NCBI RefSeq assembly: GCF_016901015.1
Contig: NZ_JAFEUP010000001.1
Span: 496,001-560,000 of the forward strand
Direction of reading: 5' to 3'
Length of the DNA: 64,000 nt
Source of the DNA: Zestomonas insulae
Lineage (GTDB): Bacteria > Pseudomonadota > Gammaproteobacteria > Pseudomonadales > Pseudomonadaceae
Positions within the stretch are counted from its first letter, which is position 1, and each line of letters opens with the position of its first letter. The notes beneath the pieces are model-generated. The model was not told the DNA's origin. It saw only the letters and a program-made list of their open reading frames with translations, and did not search any database. A program made the translations under genes and the position numbers. Below, piece after piece: positions 9,912 through 19,066 of the stretch.

Positions 9912-11132
9912 TTACTCCTGAATCAATCGCGCCGCGGGAAGCAGCGGCAGCAGCAGGCTGGCGCAGGTGCCGCGCCCCGGCCGCGAGCGCAGCTGCAGCT
10001 CGCCGCGGTGCGCACGCGCCACGGCCTTGACCACGGCCAGGCCGAGCCCGGTTCCGGTGGTCTTGGTGGTGAAGAACGGTTCGCCAAGGCGCGCGAGAGT
10101 CGCCGCGTCGATGCCCGGACCGTTGTCGCTGATGCACAGGCGCAGCGTGTCGCCGCGGCGATACAGATGCACCTTCAGCGACGCCTCGCGGCCGCCGGCC
10201 TGGATGGCGTTGTCGATCAGGTTGAGCACGGTGCCGACCAGGGTGTCGCGGTTGCACAGCAGCTCACCATCATGGGCGTCGAGCTGCCAGCGCACCTGCA
10301 TGCCGGCCAGGTGCGGCTCGGCGGCGGCGCGCACGGCGTCGAGCAACGCCTTCGGCGCCAGCCGATCCGGCAGCGGCAAGTCGCCACGGGCGAACACCAG
10401 CATGTCGCGCACCTGGTGTTCCAGCTCGTGCAGGCGCTCCTTGAGGCGTCCGGCGAAGCGCTGCTGCTGCTCGACTTCCAGCACCTGCTCGCTGAGGTGG
10501 CCGGCATACAGCATGGCCGCCGACAGCGGCGTGCGGATCTGGTGAGCCAACGAGGCGACCATGCGCCCCAGCGCGGACAGACGCTCGTTGCGCGCCAGCT
10601 GATCCTGCAGACGGCGGGTTTCCGTCAGGTCATTGAGCAACACCAACTGACCCGGTTCGCCGGACAGCGAACGGGTGGCGATGGACAGCCGACGGCCATC
10701 CTTGAGGGAGATTTCGTGGCCGTCGTCTTCGCGCGGGGCGAAGCAACGGGCGATCACCTGGCGCCAGAGCATGCCCACCAGCGGCTTGCCGAGCAGGCCC
10801 ACGGCCACCGGGTTGGCTTCGCGCACCACGCCCTGCCCGTCGATGACGATGACGCCGCCGGGCAGCAGGTCGAGCAGGCTCTGCAGGCGATGGGCGAGGC
10901 GCTCCTTCTCCGCCAGCTCCTGCATGCGCTGCGCGCTGACCAGGGCCAGCTGCCCTTTCAGCTCGGCGACCCGCGCCTCCATCAGGTTGTACGACTCGCT
11001 GATCTGGCTGGACATCTGGCTGAACAGCGCGAAGGTCTGCTCCAAGCCGGCACGGCTGCCCGCTTCCGCGGAGGCTGGGCCTGCGGATTCACCAGCGAGG
11101 GATACGGCGGGATGGCGGACGACGTGGCTCAT
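9912..11132 (-). CDS. fleS: Flagellar sensor histidine kinase FleS
   Basis: 406 residues from the ATG at 11130-11132, which has an AGAGAAGAG ribosome site. A coiled coil (residues about 30-90) is followed by a PAS domain (about 90-180, LLDLLPGGVIVIDGQGVVREANP). Next come a HisKA domain with the phospho-accepting His in SLAHQIRTPLSAAML and an HATPase (LNLIDNAIQA, ISDNGPGIDA, GTGLGLAVVKAV). There is no membrane segment, so it is cytoplasmic as expected. It phosphorylates FleR after early basal-body assembly. Its promoter is sigma-54 type. Confidence 0.96.
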   Translation of the reverse strand: MSHVVRHPAVSLAGESAGPASAEAGSRAGLEQTFALFSQMSSQISESYNLMEARVAELKGQLALVSAQRMQELAEKERLAHRLQSLLDLLPGGVIVIDGQGVVREANPVAVGLLGKPLVGMLWRQVIARCFAPREDDGHEISLKDGRRLSIATRSLSGEPGQLVLLNDLTETRRLQDQLARNERLSALGRMVASLAHQIRTPLSAAMLYAGHLSEQVLEVEQQQRFAGRLKERLHELEHQVRDMLVFARGDLPLPDRLAPKALLDAVRAAAEPHLAGMQVRWQLDAHDGELLCNRDTLVGTVLNLIDNAIQAGGREASLKVHLYRRGDTLRLCISDNGPGIDAATLARLGEPFFTTKTTGTGLGLAVVKAVARAHRGELQLRSRPGRGTCASLLLPLLPAARLIQE

Positions 11133-11184
11133 GCTCTTCTCTCTGTCGCGAACCGTCAGGAAACGGTTGAGTCGACGGAGACAT

Positions 11185-11200
11185 AGCAAGCACCGTGCCT
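11185..11200 (-). promoter_or_regulatory. Sigma-54 promoter of fleSR
   Basis: Minus-strand sequence AGGCACGGTGCTTGCT has GG and GC 10 bp apart and matches GGCACG-N4-TTGC. It lies about 55 bp upstream of the fleS ATG, in keeping with FleQ/RpoN control of fleSR. Confidence 0.88.
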
Positions 11201-11213
11201 AAAAATTTTAGGC
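11197..11213. promoter_or_regulatory. 17-bp palindrome abutting the fleSR -24 element
   Basis: GCCTAAAAATTTTAGGC is a perfect inverted repeat of 8 bp around one central base. It overlaps the upstream edge of the -24 box, so a protein bound here would compete with RpoN-holoenzyme. It does not match the FleQ consensus I know (GTCAATAAATTGAC). Confidence 0.5.
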
Positions 11214-11262
11214 TTAAATAACAGTAGGTTAGAGATTGGGCGTCAAAACTTCGGCTTTATGT

Positions 11263-11298
11263 CAGCGGGTTGCGGCGCTTGCCGCCGACAACCCGCTG
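11263..11298 (-). terminator. Hairpin after fleQ, probable terminator
   Basis: CAGCGGGTTG pairs with CAACCCGCTG, and inside it CGGCG pairs with CGCCG, giving a long GC stem 12 bp past the fleQ stop. There is no strong T-run on the minus strand, so termination may be partial. Confidence 0.6.
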
Positions 11299-11309
11299 AG
11301 CCGTATCAC

Positions 11310-12782
<1,473 letters not shown>

Positions 12783-12861
12783 CGTTCTCTGATCTTTTTT
12801 CGCGAAGGAAAGGAACAAGCACGCCGGTGAAATCCCCGGAAAGCGCCATCATTTAGCCACT

Positions 12862-12890
12862 AGTAAAGTCAAAAATCGCCGAAGAGTCAA
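12862..12890 (-). promoter_or_regulatory. Sigma-70-type promoter of fleQ
   Basis: TTGACT (-35, 12885-12890) and TTTACT (-10, 12862-12867) are separated by 17 bp on the minus strand, about 80 bp upstream of the fleQ ATG. fleQ is the one regulator expected to use sigma-70 here. Just downstream, around the predicted start point (12845-12858), GCCATCATTTAGCC loosely resembles AmrZ sites. Confidence 0.6.
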
Positions 12891-12966
12891 ATTTATGGCG
12901 TGATTATTCTGAACATCCCGACGAGTAACGCCAAGGGGCAATGCGTAAATAAGGGAATAAAAACGA

Positions 12967-12994
12967 CCAAGGCGACCCTCGAGGGTCGCCTTGG
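12967..12994 (-). terminator. Terminator after fliT
   Basis: A perfect 28-bp palindrome (CCAAGGCGACCCTC and its complement) follows the fliT stop by 8 bp and is succeeded on the minus strand by a GTTTTTATT tail. Strong intrinsic terminator insulating fleQ from fliDST. Confidence 0.92.
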
Positions 12995-13002
12995 GGAGGC
13001 CT

Positions 13003-13299
13003 TCAACCGAACAGCTGATAGACCTTGGCGCCTTGTCGGGACTGGTTCAACTGGAGCAATTCACCGGCCAGACGCGACTGCTCGCCCTGGCACACGGCGA
13101 CCAACTCACGGTACAGCTCCAGCAGCTCGCCCATGCGTGCGCGCAACTGCTCTTCATCACGCACTGGCTCGACCATGGCATCTTCCACAGCCTGGCGGCA
13201 TTGCAGGTCCAACTCGCCGATGGCGGCCCAGTCCTGATTGGCCAACGCGTTACGCAATGCGCTACCGGTCTCTTCGAGGAACTGCATGGAGGCACTCAT
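13003..13299 (-). CDS. fliT: Flagellar chaperone FliT-like protein (FleP position)
   Basis: 98 residues, mostly helical and charged (GELDLQCRQAVEDAMVEP, RMGELLELYRELVAVCQGEQSRLAGELLQL). It lies 15 bp after fliS and ends the fliD-fliS-fliT block. FliT-type proteins chaperone the filament cap FliD, and in Pseudomonas the gene in this position has been called fleP. Sequence conservation in the family is low, so the assignment relies on length, helical character and position. Confidence 0.82.
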   Translation of the reverse strand: MSASMQFLEETGSALRNALANQDWAAIGELDLQCRQAVEDAMVEPVRDEEQLRARMGELLELYRELVAVCQGEQSRLAGELLQLNQSRQGAKVYQLFG

Positions 13300-13314
13300 G
13301 GATATCTCCTCGGA

Positions 13315-13701
13315 TTACGCCGCCGGCGCAATGGCGTCCCAGGACGATTTGACTTCGCGCAGCAGCCCGCTGACCTCGTCGAGGCAAGCGATATCGCTCT
13401 GACGATTGGCTTCGAGCAGGCGCATGACCATGTACTCGTATAGCTTGTCGAGATTCTGCGACAGCTCGCCACCCACTGCGTGATCGAGCGGCTCGCGCAG
13501 ACCACCGATAATGGAAATGGCCTTGCCGATCAGCTCGCCCTTTTCCGCCACCAGATTGCGCTCGATGGCCCCACGAGCCTGGGCGATACGCTCAAGACCA
13601 CCTTGCATCAACATCTGGATCAGACGGTGCGGGCTGGCCTCGAACACTTCGCTTTGGACACTCACTCGTTGGTACTGCTTCATGGCCAGCATCGCGTTCA
13701 T
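13315..13701 (-). CDS. fliS: Flagellin export chaperone FliS
   Basis: 128 residues with the FliS landmarks: the N-terminal YQRVSVQSEVFEASPHRLIQMLMQGGLERIAQARGAIE helix and the LDKLYEYMVMRLLEANRQSD block. FliS binds the disordered C-terminus of flagellin and delivers it to the export gate. It has its own FliA promoter in the 96-bp gap after fliD in addition to possible read-through from fliD. Confidence 0.95.
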   Translation of the reverse strand: MNAMLAMKQYQRVSVQSEVFEASPHRLIQMLMQGGLERIAQARGAIERNLVAEKGELIGKAISIIGGLREPLDHAVGGELSQNLDKLYEYMVMRLLEANRQSDIACLDEVSGLLREVKSSWDAIAPAA

Positions 13702-13734
13702 GACAGGGCTCCTCGTTAATCGCTACTGATACTT

Positions 13735-13761
13735 GTATCGGCAACGAAGAGCGCAACTTTA
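13735..13761 (-). promoter_or_regulatory. FliA (sigma-28) promoter of fliST
   Basis: On the minus strand TAAA (13758-13761) and GCCGATA (13736-13742) are separated by exactly 15 bp. The spacer begins GTTGCGC, the same as at fliC. It lies about 35 bp upstream of the fliS ATG. Confidence 0.85.
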
Positions 13762-13797
13762 CGGGAATTTTGGTACGGAAGCTCAAGCTCGCCGTGT

Positions 13798-15264
13798 TCA
13801 GTCCTTGCTGCTGACGAAGCCCGGCATGTTGTCGAACAACGAGGTCAGGCTATCGCTAGTACTTTTCAGCTGACCAACCAAAGCGTCCATCGCGTTGAAC
13901 TGCTTGTACAGTCGCTCGCTGAGTGCAGCCATGCGTGTTGCCAAGTCTTCGTTCTGCTTATCGACCTTATCAAGCGTCGCCTGGAGCGCGTCGGTTCGCT
14001 GCTCCAAAATGCCGTCGCCGACGGTATATACCTTCAGCTTATCACCCAGACGAGCAGCCAGGCCTTTGTCACCAGTGAAGTACGCCGCGACCCCCTCGAA
14101 GTCGCTCTTGACTGCCTTATCCAGCTTGGTCGAATCGACACTCAAAGTGCCGTCTTTCTGCGAGGTCAAGCCGAGATCTGCCAGAACACGCACTGTGCCT
14201 TCCCCTTGCACCGCAACCAGCTCGTTGCGCACCGTGTTAACCAGCGAACGCACCGAACTGTCACCAACCAGCGCACCGGCAACTGGAGCACTGGTGTCAT
14301 TCACCACCGTCACCTTGGTTTCGGTATTAATGAAGCTAATCAGCGTGTTATAGGCATCCGCAAATTTTTGTATATTGGCTTTGACGCCCGCTTCGTCCTT
14401 GGCAACTGTGAGCGTGCTGGAACCCACGCTCTTCAGATCGATGCTGAGTCCATCGATCGCCCCGGTGATGCTGTTCGAGTCCCGGGTAATGCTCAGGCCG
14501 TCGATGGTCAGTTTTGCGCTTTGCGCTTTAGTGATGGCCTTGCCATCGGCACTGTCATTGAAAGCTTGCAAAGCAGCCTTGTAGTCATCACTTGCGGCCC
14601 CGCCGGAGTAGTCATCGACATTGGGCGGTGTCAGACCACCAGAAAACTCGAGTTCCTCCAGCGAGATGTCGCCGCCAGCAACATCGACAGTGGTTGCGAC
14701 GGTAATGTCGTTACCATCGCCCGCCTTGCTGCTGGCGAGCACCAAGCGGGAGCCCTGGTTGTCGGTAACGATACTGGCGGTTACCCCGCCGCCGGCTTTA
14801 TTGATCGCATCTCGAACACCAGCGAGGGTATTGTTGGTCGAGTCGACCTTGACCTCCACCGCCTTGGTGGAGCCCACGTTGATCGTCAGCGTGCCGGTAG
14901 ACAATTTCTTGTCATCGCCCGATGGCACAGCAGCCAGCGCAACCTTGCTACTGGCGGCCAACTGAGTCACGTTGAGCTGATAAGCCCCTGCAGGAGCACT
15001 CTGGCTCGCCGTGGCGGTGAGGACTTTAGTGTCCGACGACCCAGCGGTACGGGCGAGGAACTTCGACGGGCTGTTTAACTCAGCCAGCGCAGTTTGCAGG
15101 CTACTGATCGCCCCCTTGAGCTGCCCCAGGCTGGTCAATTGTGTAGTGGTCTTGTTTTCCAGCGTCTTCAGCTGATTCTGCTTTGGGGTTTGCTCGGCAG
15201 TTACCATGGCCGTCACCATGCTATCGATATTCATGCCGGAACCGATACCGGTAATACCTGCCAT
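13798..15264 (-). CDS. fliD: Flagellar filament capping protein FliD
   Basis: 488 residues. The conserved N-terminal block GIGSGMNIDSMVTAMVTAEQTPKQNQLKTLENKTT and the C-terminal coiled coil (QTDALQATLDKVDKQNEDLATRMAALSERLYKQFNAMDALVGQL) bracket a variable surface-exposed middle. FliD forms the cap that folds each incoming flagellin and mediates mucin adhesion in P. aeruginosa. Codon use is visibly more AT-tolerant than in the fli and flg basal-body genes, as in neighbouring flaG and fliC. A sigma-54-like promoter precedes it; fliS follows. Confidence 0.95.
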   Translation of the reverse strand: MAGITGIGSGMNIDSMVTAMVTAEQTPKQNQLKTLENKTTTQLTSLGQLKGAISSLQTALAELNSPSKFLARTAGSSDTKVLTATASQSAPAGAYQLNVTQLAASSKVALAAVPSGDDKKLSTGTLTINVGSTKAVEVKVDSTNNTLAGVRDAINKAGGGVTASIVTDNQGSRLVLASSKAGDGNDITVATTVDVAGGDISLEELEFSGGLTPPNVDDYSGGAASDDYKAALQAFNDSADGKAITKAQSAKLTIDGLSITRDSNSITGAIDGLSIDLKSVGSSTLTVAKDEAGVKANIQKFADAYNTLISFINTETKVTVVNDTSAPVAGALVGDSSVRSLVNTVRNELVAVQGEGTVRVLADLGLTSQKDGTLSVDSTKLDKAVKSDFEGVAAYFTGDKGLAARLGDKLKVYTVGDGILEQRTDALQATLDKVDKQNEDLATRMAALSERLYKQFNAMDALVGQLKSTSDSLTSLFDNMPGFVSSKD

Positions 15265-15325
15265 TGCCCACCCCCCGTCAATAATTCGTCTTAAACGACC
15301 GCAGTTCAGCGCATAACCAGCACTA

Positions 15326-15342
15326 CAACAAGAAGCGTGCCA
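15326..15342 (-). promoter_or_regulatory. Sigma-54-like promoter of fliD with variant -12
   Basis: The minus strand reads TGGCACGCTTCTTGTT: the -24 box is perfect, but the -12 dinucleotide is GT instead of GC at the right 10-bp spacing. It abuts the flaG stop and lies about 70 bp upstream of fliD. Probably a weak or strongly activator-dependent RpoN promoter. Confidence 0.55.
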
Positions 15343-15705
15343 TCACGCACGCGCCTCGAACATTAAACTGCGCAATTCTTCCAGCTGCTCGGCCAAGCGC
15401 AAAGCGTCCTCCGAGGGAATCTGCCGAACCATCTCGCCAGAGTCGCGATCCATTACCTTGATCACAACCTCACCACTCGCATCATCGATGCTGAAGTTGA
15501 GATTGCGCTGCACGCTCTGGGCAAAGGACGACATATTCGCCACCGCCGCGCCAAGGCTGTCCTTCATGCCCGGATCAACGGCATCCTGGACAGACTTCGA
15601 AGCAGACGACGCTTCAGCACCCCCCCCCCCGACAACATTCGCACGCGCGGACTCTCGTCCAGAAAACACCGGAGCCGAGCCCAAAGACAACTTTGAAATG
15701 TCCAT
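15343..15705 (-). CDS. flaG: FlaG family protein
   Basis: 120 residues. The C-terminal domain is typical of FlaG: NLNFSIDDASGEVVIKVMDRDSGEMVRQIPSEDALRLAEQLEELRSLMFEARA. FlaG proteins influence filament length and lie beside fliC and fliD. The N-terminal third is low complexity and includes VVGGGGAEASSASKS, encoded by an uninterrupted run of 11 G bases (plus-strand C run 15620-15630). Loss of one G gives a TGA about 20 codons later and gain of one G gives a TGA within two codons, so this tract can switch the gene off. Confidence 0.9.
   Translation of the reverse strand: MDISKLSLGSAPVFSGRESARANVVGGGGAEASSASKSVQDAVDPGMKDSLGAAVANMSSFAQSVQRNLNFSIDDASGEVVIKVMDRDSGEMVRQIPSEDALRLAEQLEELRSLMFEARA
15620..15630 (-). 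repeat. 11-bp poly-G tract inside flaG
   Basis: Eleven consecutive C on the plus strand (G on the coding strand) at flaG codons 26-29. Such a long homopolymer in a coding region can slip during replication. The present length keeps the reading frame open; shifts of +1 or -1 both close it. Confidence 0.9.
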
Positions 15706-15728
15706 GATCTTCTACCTCCCAAGAGGAA

Positions 15729-15756
15729 AAGGAGGAAGGGTCACCCCTTCCTCCTT
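15729..15756 (-). terminator. Terminator after fliC
   Basis: The stem AAGGAGGAAGGG pairs with CCCTTCCTCCTT around a GTGA tetraloop, followed on the minus strand by TTCCTCTT. It begins about 24 bp after the fliC stop and just before flaG, so most fliC transcripts probably end here, with reduced read-through into flaG. Confidence 0.8.
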
Positions 15757-15779
15757 GTTGTTACCTCAATACTGCCTGA

Positions 15780-17291
15780 TTACTGCAGGAGGGACAGCAC
15801 AGCCTGCGGCAGTTGCTTGGCCTGAGCGAGGATCGCAGTACCGGCTTGCTGCAGTACTTGCTGCTTCGACAGATTGGCAGTTTCTGCAGCGTAATCGGTG
15901 TCCTTGATCCGGCTGCGAGCAGCCGAAGCGTTCTCCGAAATGTTCTGCAGGTTGTTGATGGTGTTGTCGAAACGGTTCTGTACCGCACCGAGATCCGAGC
16001 GCTGGGAGTCGATGTAGGCGATCGCGGCGTCGATCACGCTGATGGCATCCTGAGCGCCGTAAGCGGTGGAAACGTCGACGTCGCTGACGGTGGTCTTCAC
16101 GCCCGCGGCTTCTCCGGTGACCTTGGCCAGGCTGGCGGCGGAAGTCGCCGAAGACATGGAGAAGGCGGCCGATGAGCTAAACTTAATGGAGCCGTTGGCA
16201 AAACCAACGGTGGAGCCGCTACCACCGATATTGATCGCAGCGCTGAGGTCGCCAACGTTGTCGTTGTTGGCGTCTTCTGCGGTACGTACCTGCATGGTCA
16301 TGTTAGTACCGGCGACGGTGGCGCCAGCACTGTCATAGGCTGCGCCGGTGATCTTCAGAGTCGCACCGCTGGTAGAGCTGATCTCCAGGGTACCGTCGGT
16401 ATTCTTCTTGGCGGAGATGCCGGCACCGCTGGAGTTGATGGCATCTACGGCCTGGTCGAAATCGGTCAAAGTCTTCAGATCGATAGTCGAATCAACGGTG
16501 CCGCTGCTGCTGCCGGACACTTCGATCTTCAGGTCGAAGCGACCCACTGTCGCAGTGTTGGTGATGACCGCATCAGTGCGAGCACTGGCCTTGACCGGCG
16601 AGCCGGCAGAATTGACCTTCTTGACGATTTCCGAGGCGGTGTCGTTCGCACCGATCGAACCCACACTGTACTGCTTACCGTTGGCGGAAACTTTTAGGTC
16701 AGTCATCGCGGCGGTGGCAGCAGCCGAACTAGCGGTACCGAAGCCGCTACTGGCAGTACCAGCCTTGTCGGAGATGAAGGCACCGATGCTGCTGGCCTTG
16801 GCGTTGCCCAGCGACACATCGATGGTCTCGTTGGCGTTGGCGCCGACCTGGAACGCGGTGGAGCCGAAGGAGCCGTCAAGCAGCTTGCGACCACCAAAAG
16901 TGGTGGTATCAGCGATACGGGTCAATTCGCTCTGCAGGGCGCCCACTTCCTTTTGAAGGGCAGTGCGGTCAGTAGCGTCGTTGCTGCCGTTAGCTGCTTG
17001 CAGAGCCAGGTCACGCATACGCTGCAGGATACTGGTGGACTGCTGCAGCGCACCTTCAGCGGTCTGCGCCAGGGAGATACCGTCGTTGGCGTTGCGGGTC
17101 GCCACATTGAGGCCGCTGATCTGGCTGCTCAGGCGATTGGAAATCTGCAAACCTGCAGCGTCATCTTTAGCGCTGTTGATGCGCGAACCAGTCGACAGTC
17201 GCTCCAGAGAGGTGCTCAGCGCGTTGGACGTGTTGGTCATGTTGCGTTGGGTATTGAGGGACGCAATGTTGGTATTGACAGTCAAGGCCAT
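15780..17291 (-). CDS. fliC: Flagellin FliC
   Basis: 503 residues. The N-terminal D0/D1 helices ([58 protein letters not shown]) and the C-terminal D1/D0 helices ([22 protein letters not shown] to the terminal [11 protein letters not shown]) are fully conserved. Residues about 170-400 are a variable Ser/Thr/Ala/Gly-rich D2/D3 region that provides many potential O-glycosylation sites. It is the filament subunit. The gene has a consensus FliA promoter and lies next to the glycosylation operon, which reads toward it. Confidence 0.97.
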   Translation of the reverse strand: MALTVNTNIASLNTQRNMTNTSNALSTSLERLSTGSRINSAKDDAAGLQISNRLSSQISGLNVATRNANDGISLAQTAEGALQQSTSILQRMRDLALQAANGSNDATDRTALQKEVGALQSELTRIADTTTFGGRKLLDGSFGSTAFQVGANANETIDVSLGNAKASSIGAFISDKAGTASSGFGTASSAAATAAMTDLKVSANGKQYSVGSIGANDTASEIVKKVNSAGSPVKASARTDAVITNTATVGRFDLKIEVSGSSSGTVDSTIDLKTLTDFDQAVDAINSSGAGISAKKNTDGTLEISSTSGATLKITGAAYDSAGATVAGTNMTMQVRTAEDANNDNVGDLSAAINIGGSGSTVGFANGSIKFSSSAAFSMSSATSAASLAKVTGEAAGVKTTVSDVDVSTAYGAQDAISVIDAAIAYIDSQRSDLGAVQNRFDNTINNLQNISENASAARSRIKDTDYAAETANLSKQQVLQQAGTAILAQAKQLPQAVLSLLQ

Positions 17292-17383
17292 GATGGTGTC
17301 CTCCGAGGACTAGCGTATTTGCCTGAGCTTGCGACCTTGGGTGGGCAGTGCCCAGGCACCCTTAAAGTTCGCATTCGATTTCT

Positions 17384-17410
17384 GTATCGGCGCCGGCCCG
17401 CGCAACTTTA
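17384..17410 (-). promoter_or_regulatory. FliA (sigma-28) promoter of fliC
   Basis: TAAA (17407-17410) and GCCGATA (17385-17391) on the minus strand with a 15-bp spacer, a consensus match. The expected transcript leader is about 85 nt, and GGAGGACAC precedes the fliC ATG. T-tracts at 17417-17422, 17427-17432 and 17442-17447 (A-tracts on the coding strand) lie immediately upstream and may act as an UP-type or bent element. Confidence 0.93.
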
Positions 17411-17604
17411 GGCAACTTTTTTCAAGTTTTTTGTAGCGCTATTTTTTCTTTTAAATCAAACAACTAGTGAATCCCGACCAAGCGCACTGAGATGCTCCTG
17501 GCCATCATTTTGTCGACAGTCGGCGCAAAAAAATGAGCTTTACGAAAGAAACGGCAAAACCGTCGGGGCATGGCGCAGTCAGCGGGACCGCGCGCAGGGC
17601 TTAC
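17411..17604. other. AT-rich spacer between the glycosylation operon and fliC
   Basis: Together with the fliC leader this makes a 313-bp gap without a gene. It holds the A-tracts described at the fliC promoter and a weak minus-strand hairpin (ACGG, loop CAAAA, CCGT at 17551-17563, then TTCTTTC), which might partly terminate the glycosylation operon. No other coding potential or RNA gene was recognised. Confidence 0.6.
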
Positions 17605-18252
17605 TTACAGGCGGAAGAAGTCGCTGAGGATGTCGTGCTTGGGCGGCTTGATCACCAGGCCACCGGCCTCGCCCTGGTAGACATAGCAGTCACCGGGCGT
17701 GTCGCTGTTGATGACGCTGACGCCCTGCGAGATGTAGCTGCGCGGGCCGAGGGTCGAGCGACCGATCACCGCGGTGTTCGGATAGAGGATGACGCCATCA
17801 CCCAGTACCGGGGCAACGCCATGGTTCTTGCCGACCGTGGAGTTCTGGTAGAGCACCAGGTATTCGCCGTAGGTGGCCTTGGCCAGCACGATGCCCACCG
17901 AATGGCCGATAAAGAACACCTTGGGCATGGCGATCTCGTAGAACAGGTCGATGCCATTGAGCGTCTTGTTCAGATAGAACAGCTTGGTGCACAGCCGCAG
18001 ATCGCCGCCGTCGCGCCAGATCGAGTTGGCCAGGTAATAGAGAAACAGCGTGTACTGGCTCGAGTGCAGGTAGTCGAACGACTCCGGCCGCCAGATTCGC
18101 ACACCGTTGATGCAGTGGCGCACGCGGGCAAGGCCCTGGTCGAGATAACGATCGAGTTCCCCGCGCACGTCCTGGCCATCGGGGAAGAAGGCCTCCAGTT
18201 GCCGACACAGGTAGGTCAGCAGGCCGCTGCGATCGGTTGCTTTAAGCTCCAT
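17605..18252 (-). CDS. Serine-acetyltransferase-like hexapeptide acyltransferase
   Basis: 215 residues. The C-terminal half is a left-handed beta-helix with hexapeptide repeats (GEYLVLYQNSTVGKNHGVAPVLGDGVILYPNTAVIGRSTLGPRSYISQGVSVI, cited by its flanks near residues 125-185). The N-terminal half is helical, as in serine O-acetyltransferases, though too divergent for cysteine synthesis to be likely. It starts inside the end of the preceding SDR gene (11-bp overlap) and is the last gene of the glycosylation operon before fliC. I infer transfer of an acyl group to a nucleotide sugar or glycan; substrate unknown. Confidence 0.75.
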   Translation of the reverse strand: MELKATDRSGLLTYLCRQLEAFFPDGQDVRGELDRYLDQGLARVRHCINGVRIWRPESFDYLHSSQYTLFLYYLANSIWRDGGDLRLCTKLFYLNKTLNGIDLFYEIAMPKVFFIGHSVGIVLAKATYGEYLVLYQNSTVGKNHGVAPVLGDGVILYPNTAVIGRSTLGPRSYISQGVSVINSDTPGDCYVYQGEAGGLVIKPPKHDILSDFFRL

Positions 18253-19066
18253 GGTGCCTCGCTTTCAATGTCTCGAGGATGATCGGCAAGCGCTCCAGCA
18301 GCGACTTCGGCTGGAAGCCGAAGGCCTGCGCGGCCTTGTCGATCGAGATGCGCGGCGCAGGCTGACACTCTTGCCGCGTGCAACTGACGTGCACGCCGGT
18401 GAGCGCCTGCAGCGCGGCGAACAGTTCGCCGTTGCTGGTGTTGCTGCCGGCCGCGAGGTTGTAGATCGCCGGCTCTGCGCCTTGCAGAAGGGCCTGCAGC
18501 AGGCTCACCACATCCTCGATATGCACATAGTCACGGGCGAAATGCGGCGAGCTGTCGAGGGTCAGGTCCTGCCCGGCGGCGGCCGGCGGCAGCACCTGGG
18601 CGAGGAAGCCGCCCTCCTCCAGCGTGTCGCTGTACACGCACGACAACCGCGCCACACAGGCACGGCCACCCGCTTGGGTCAGGCAAAGGTTCTCGCCCAG
18701 CGCCTTGGACAGGTCGTAGAGATGGCGCGGGCTGACCGGGTCGAGCTGGAGGCTGGCCGCCTCCTCGCCCACCGCTGCCAGCAGCGAATCGTACAGGCGA
18801 GTCGACGATAGGTAGACCAGGCGCTGGAAGCGGCCCTGTTGCAGCAGCCGGGCCAGCAACGACACGTGCGCCTCGACGGTGGCAAAGGGGCGCGCGTAAT
18901 AGTCGTTGGTCAGGCCGATGCAGTAGCAGACCAGGCCGAGGTCTTGCTCCAGCCAGCTGTCATCATGCCGGTCCGGCGCGTACACCTCGTGCCCCTGGCG
19001 ACGCAAATGCTCGACCAGATGGGCGCCGACGAAACCGCCGGCGCCGAGCACGGTGAAGCGGCTCAC
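18242..19066 (-). CDS. NAD(P)-dependent epimerase/dehydratase family protein (probable sugar ketoreductase)
   Basis: 274 residues, extended SDR. The Rossmann motif GAGGFVG is at residues 8-14 and the catalytic YxxxK occurs as YDLSK near residue 137, with RDYVHIEDVV typical of sugar epimerases. The GTG start at 19064-19066 overlaps the previous stop (GTGA). In this operon the natural role would be C4-keto reduction of the CDP-4-keto-6-deoxy intermediate after C-methylation. That is an inference from context; a C4 epimerase is the main alternative. Confidence 0.8.
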   Translation of the reverse strand: MSRFTVLGAGGFVGAHLVEHLRRQGHEVYAPDRHDDSWLEQDLGLVCYCIGLTNDYYARPFATVEAHVSLLARLLQQGRFQRLVYLSSTRLYDSLLAAVGEEAASLQLDPVSPRHLYDLSKALGENLCLTQAGGRACVARLSCVYSDTLEEGGFLAQVLPPAAAGQDLTLDSSPHFARDYVHIEDVVSLLQALLQGAEPAIYNLAAGSNTSNGELFAALQALTGVHVSCTRQECQPAPRISIDKAAQAFGFQPKSLLERLPIILETLKARHHGA

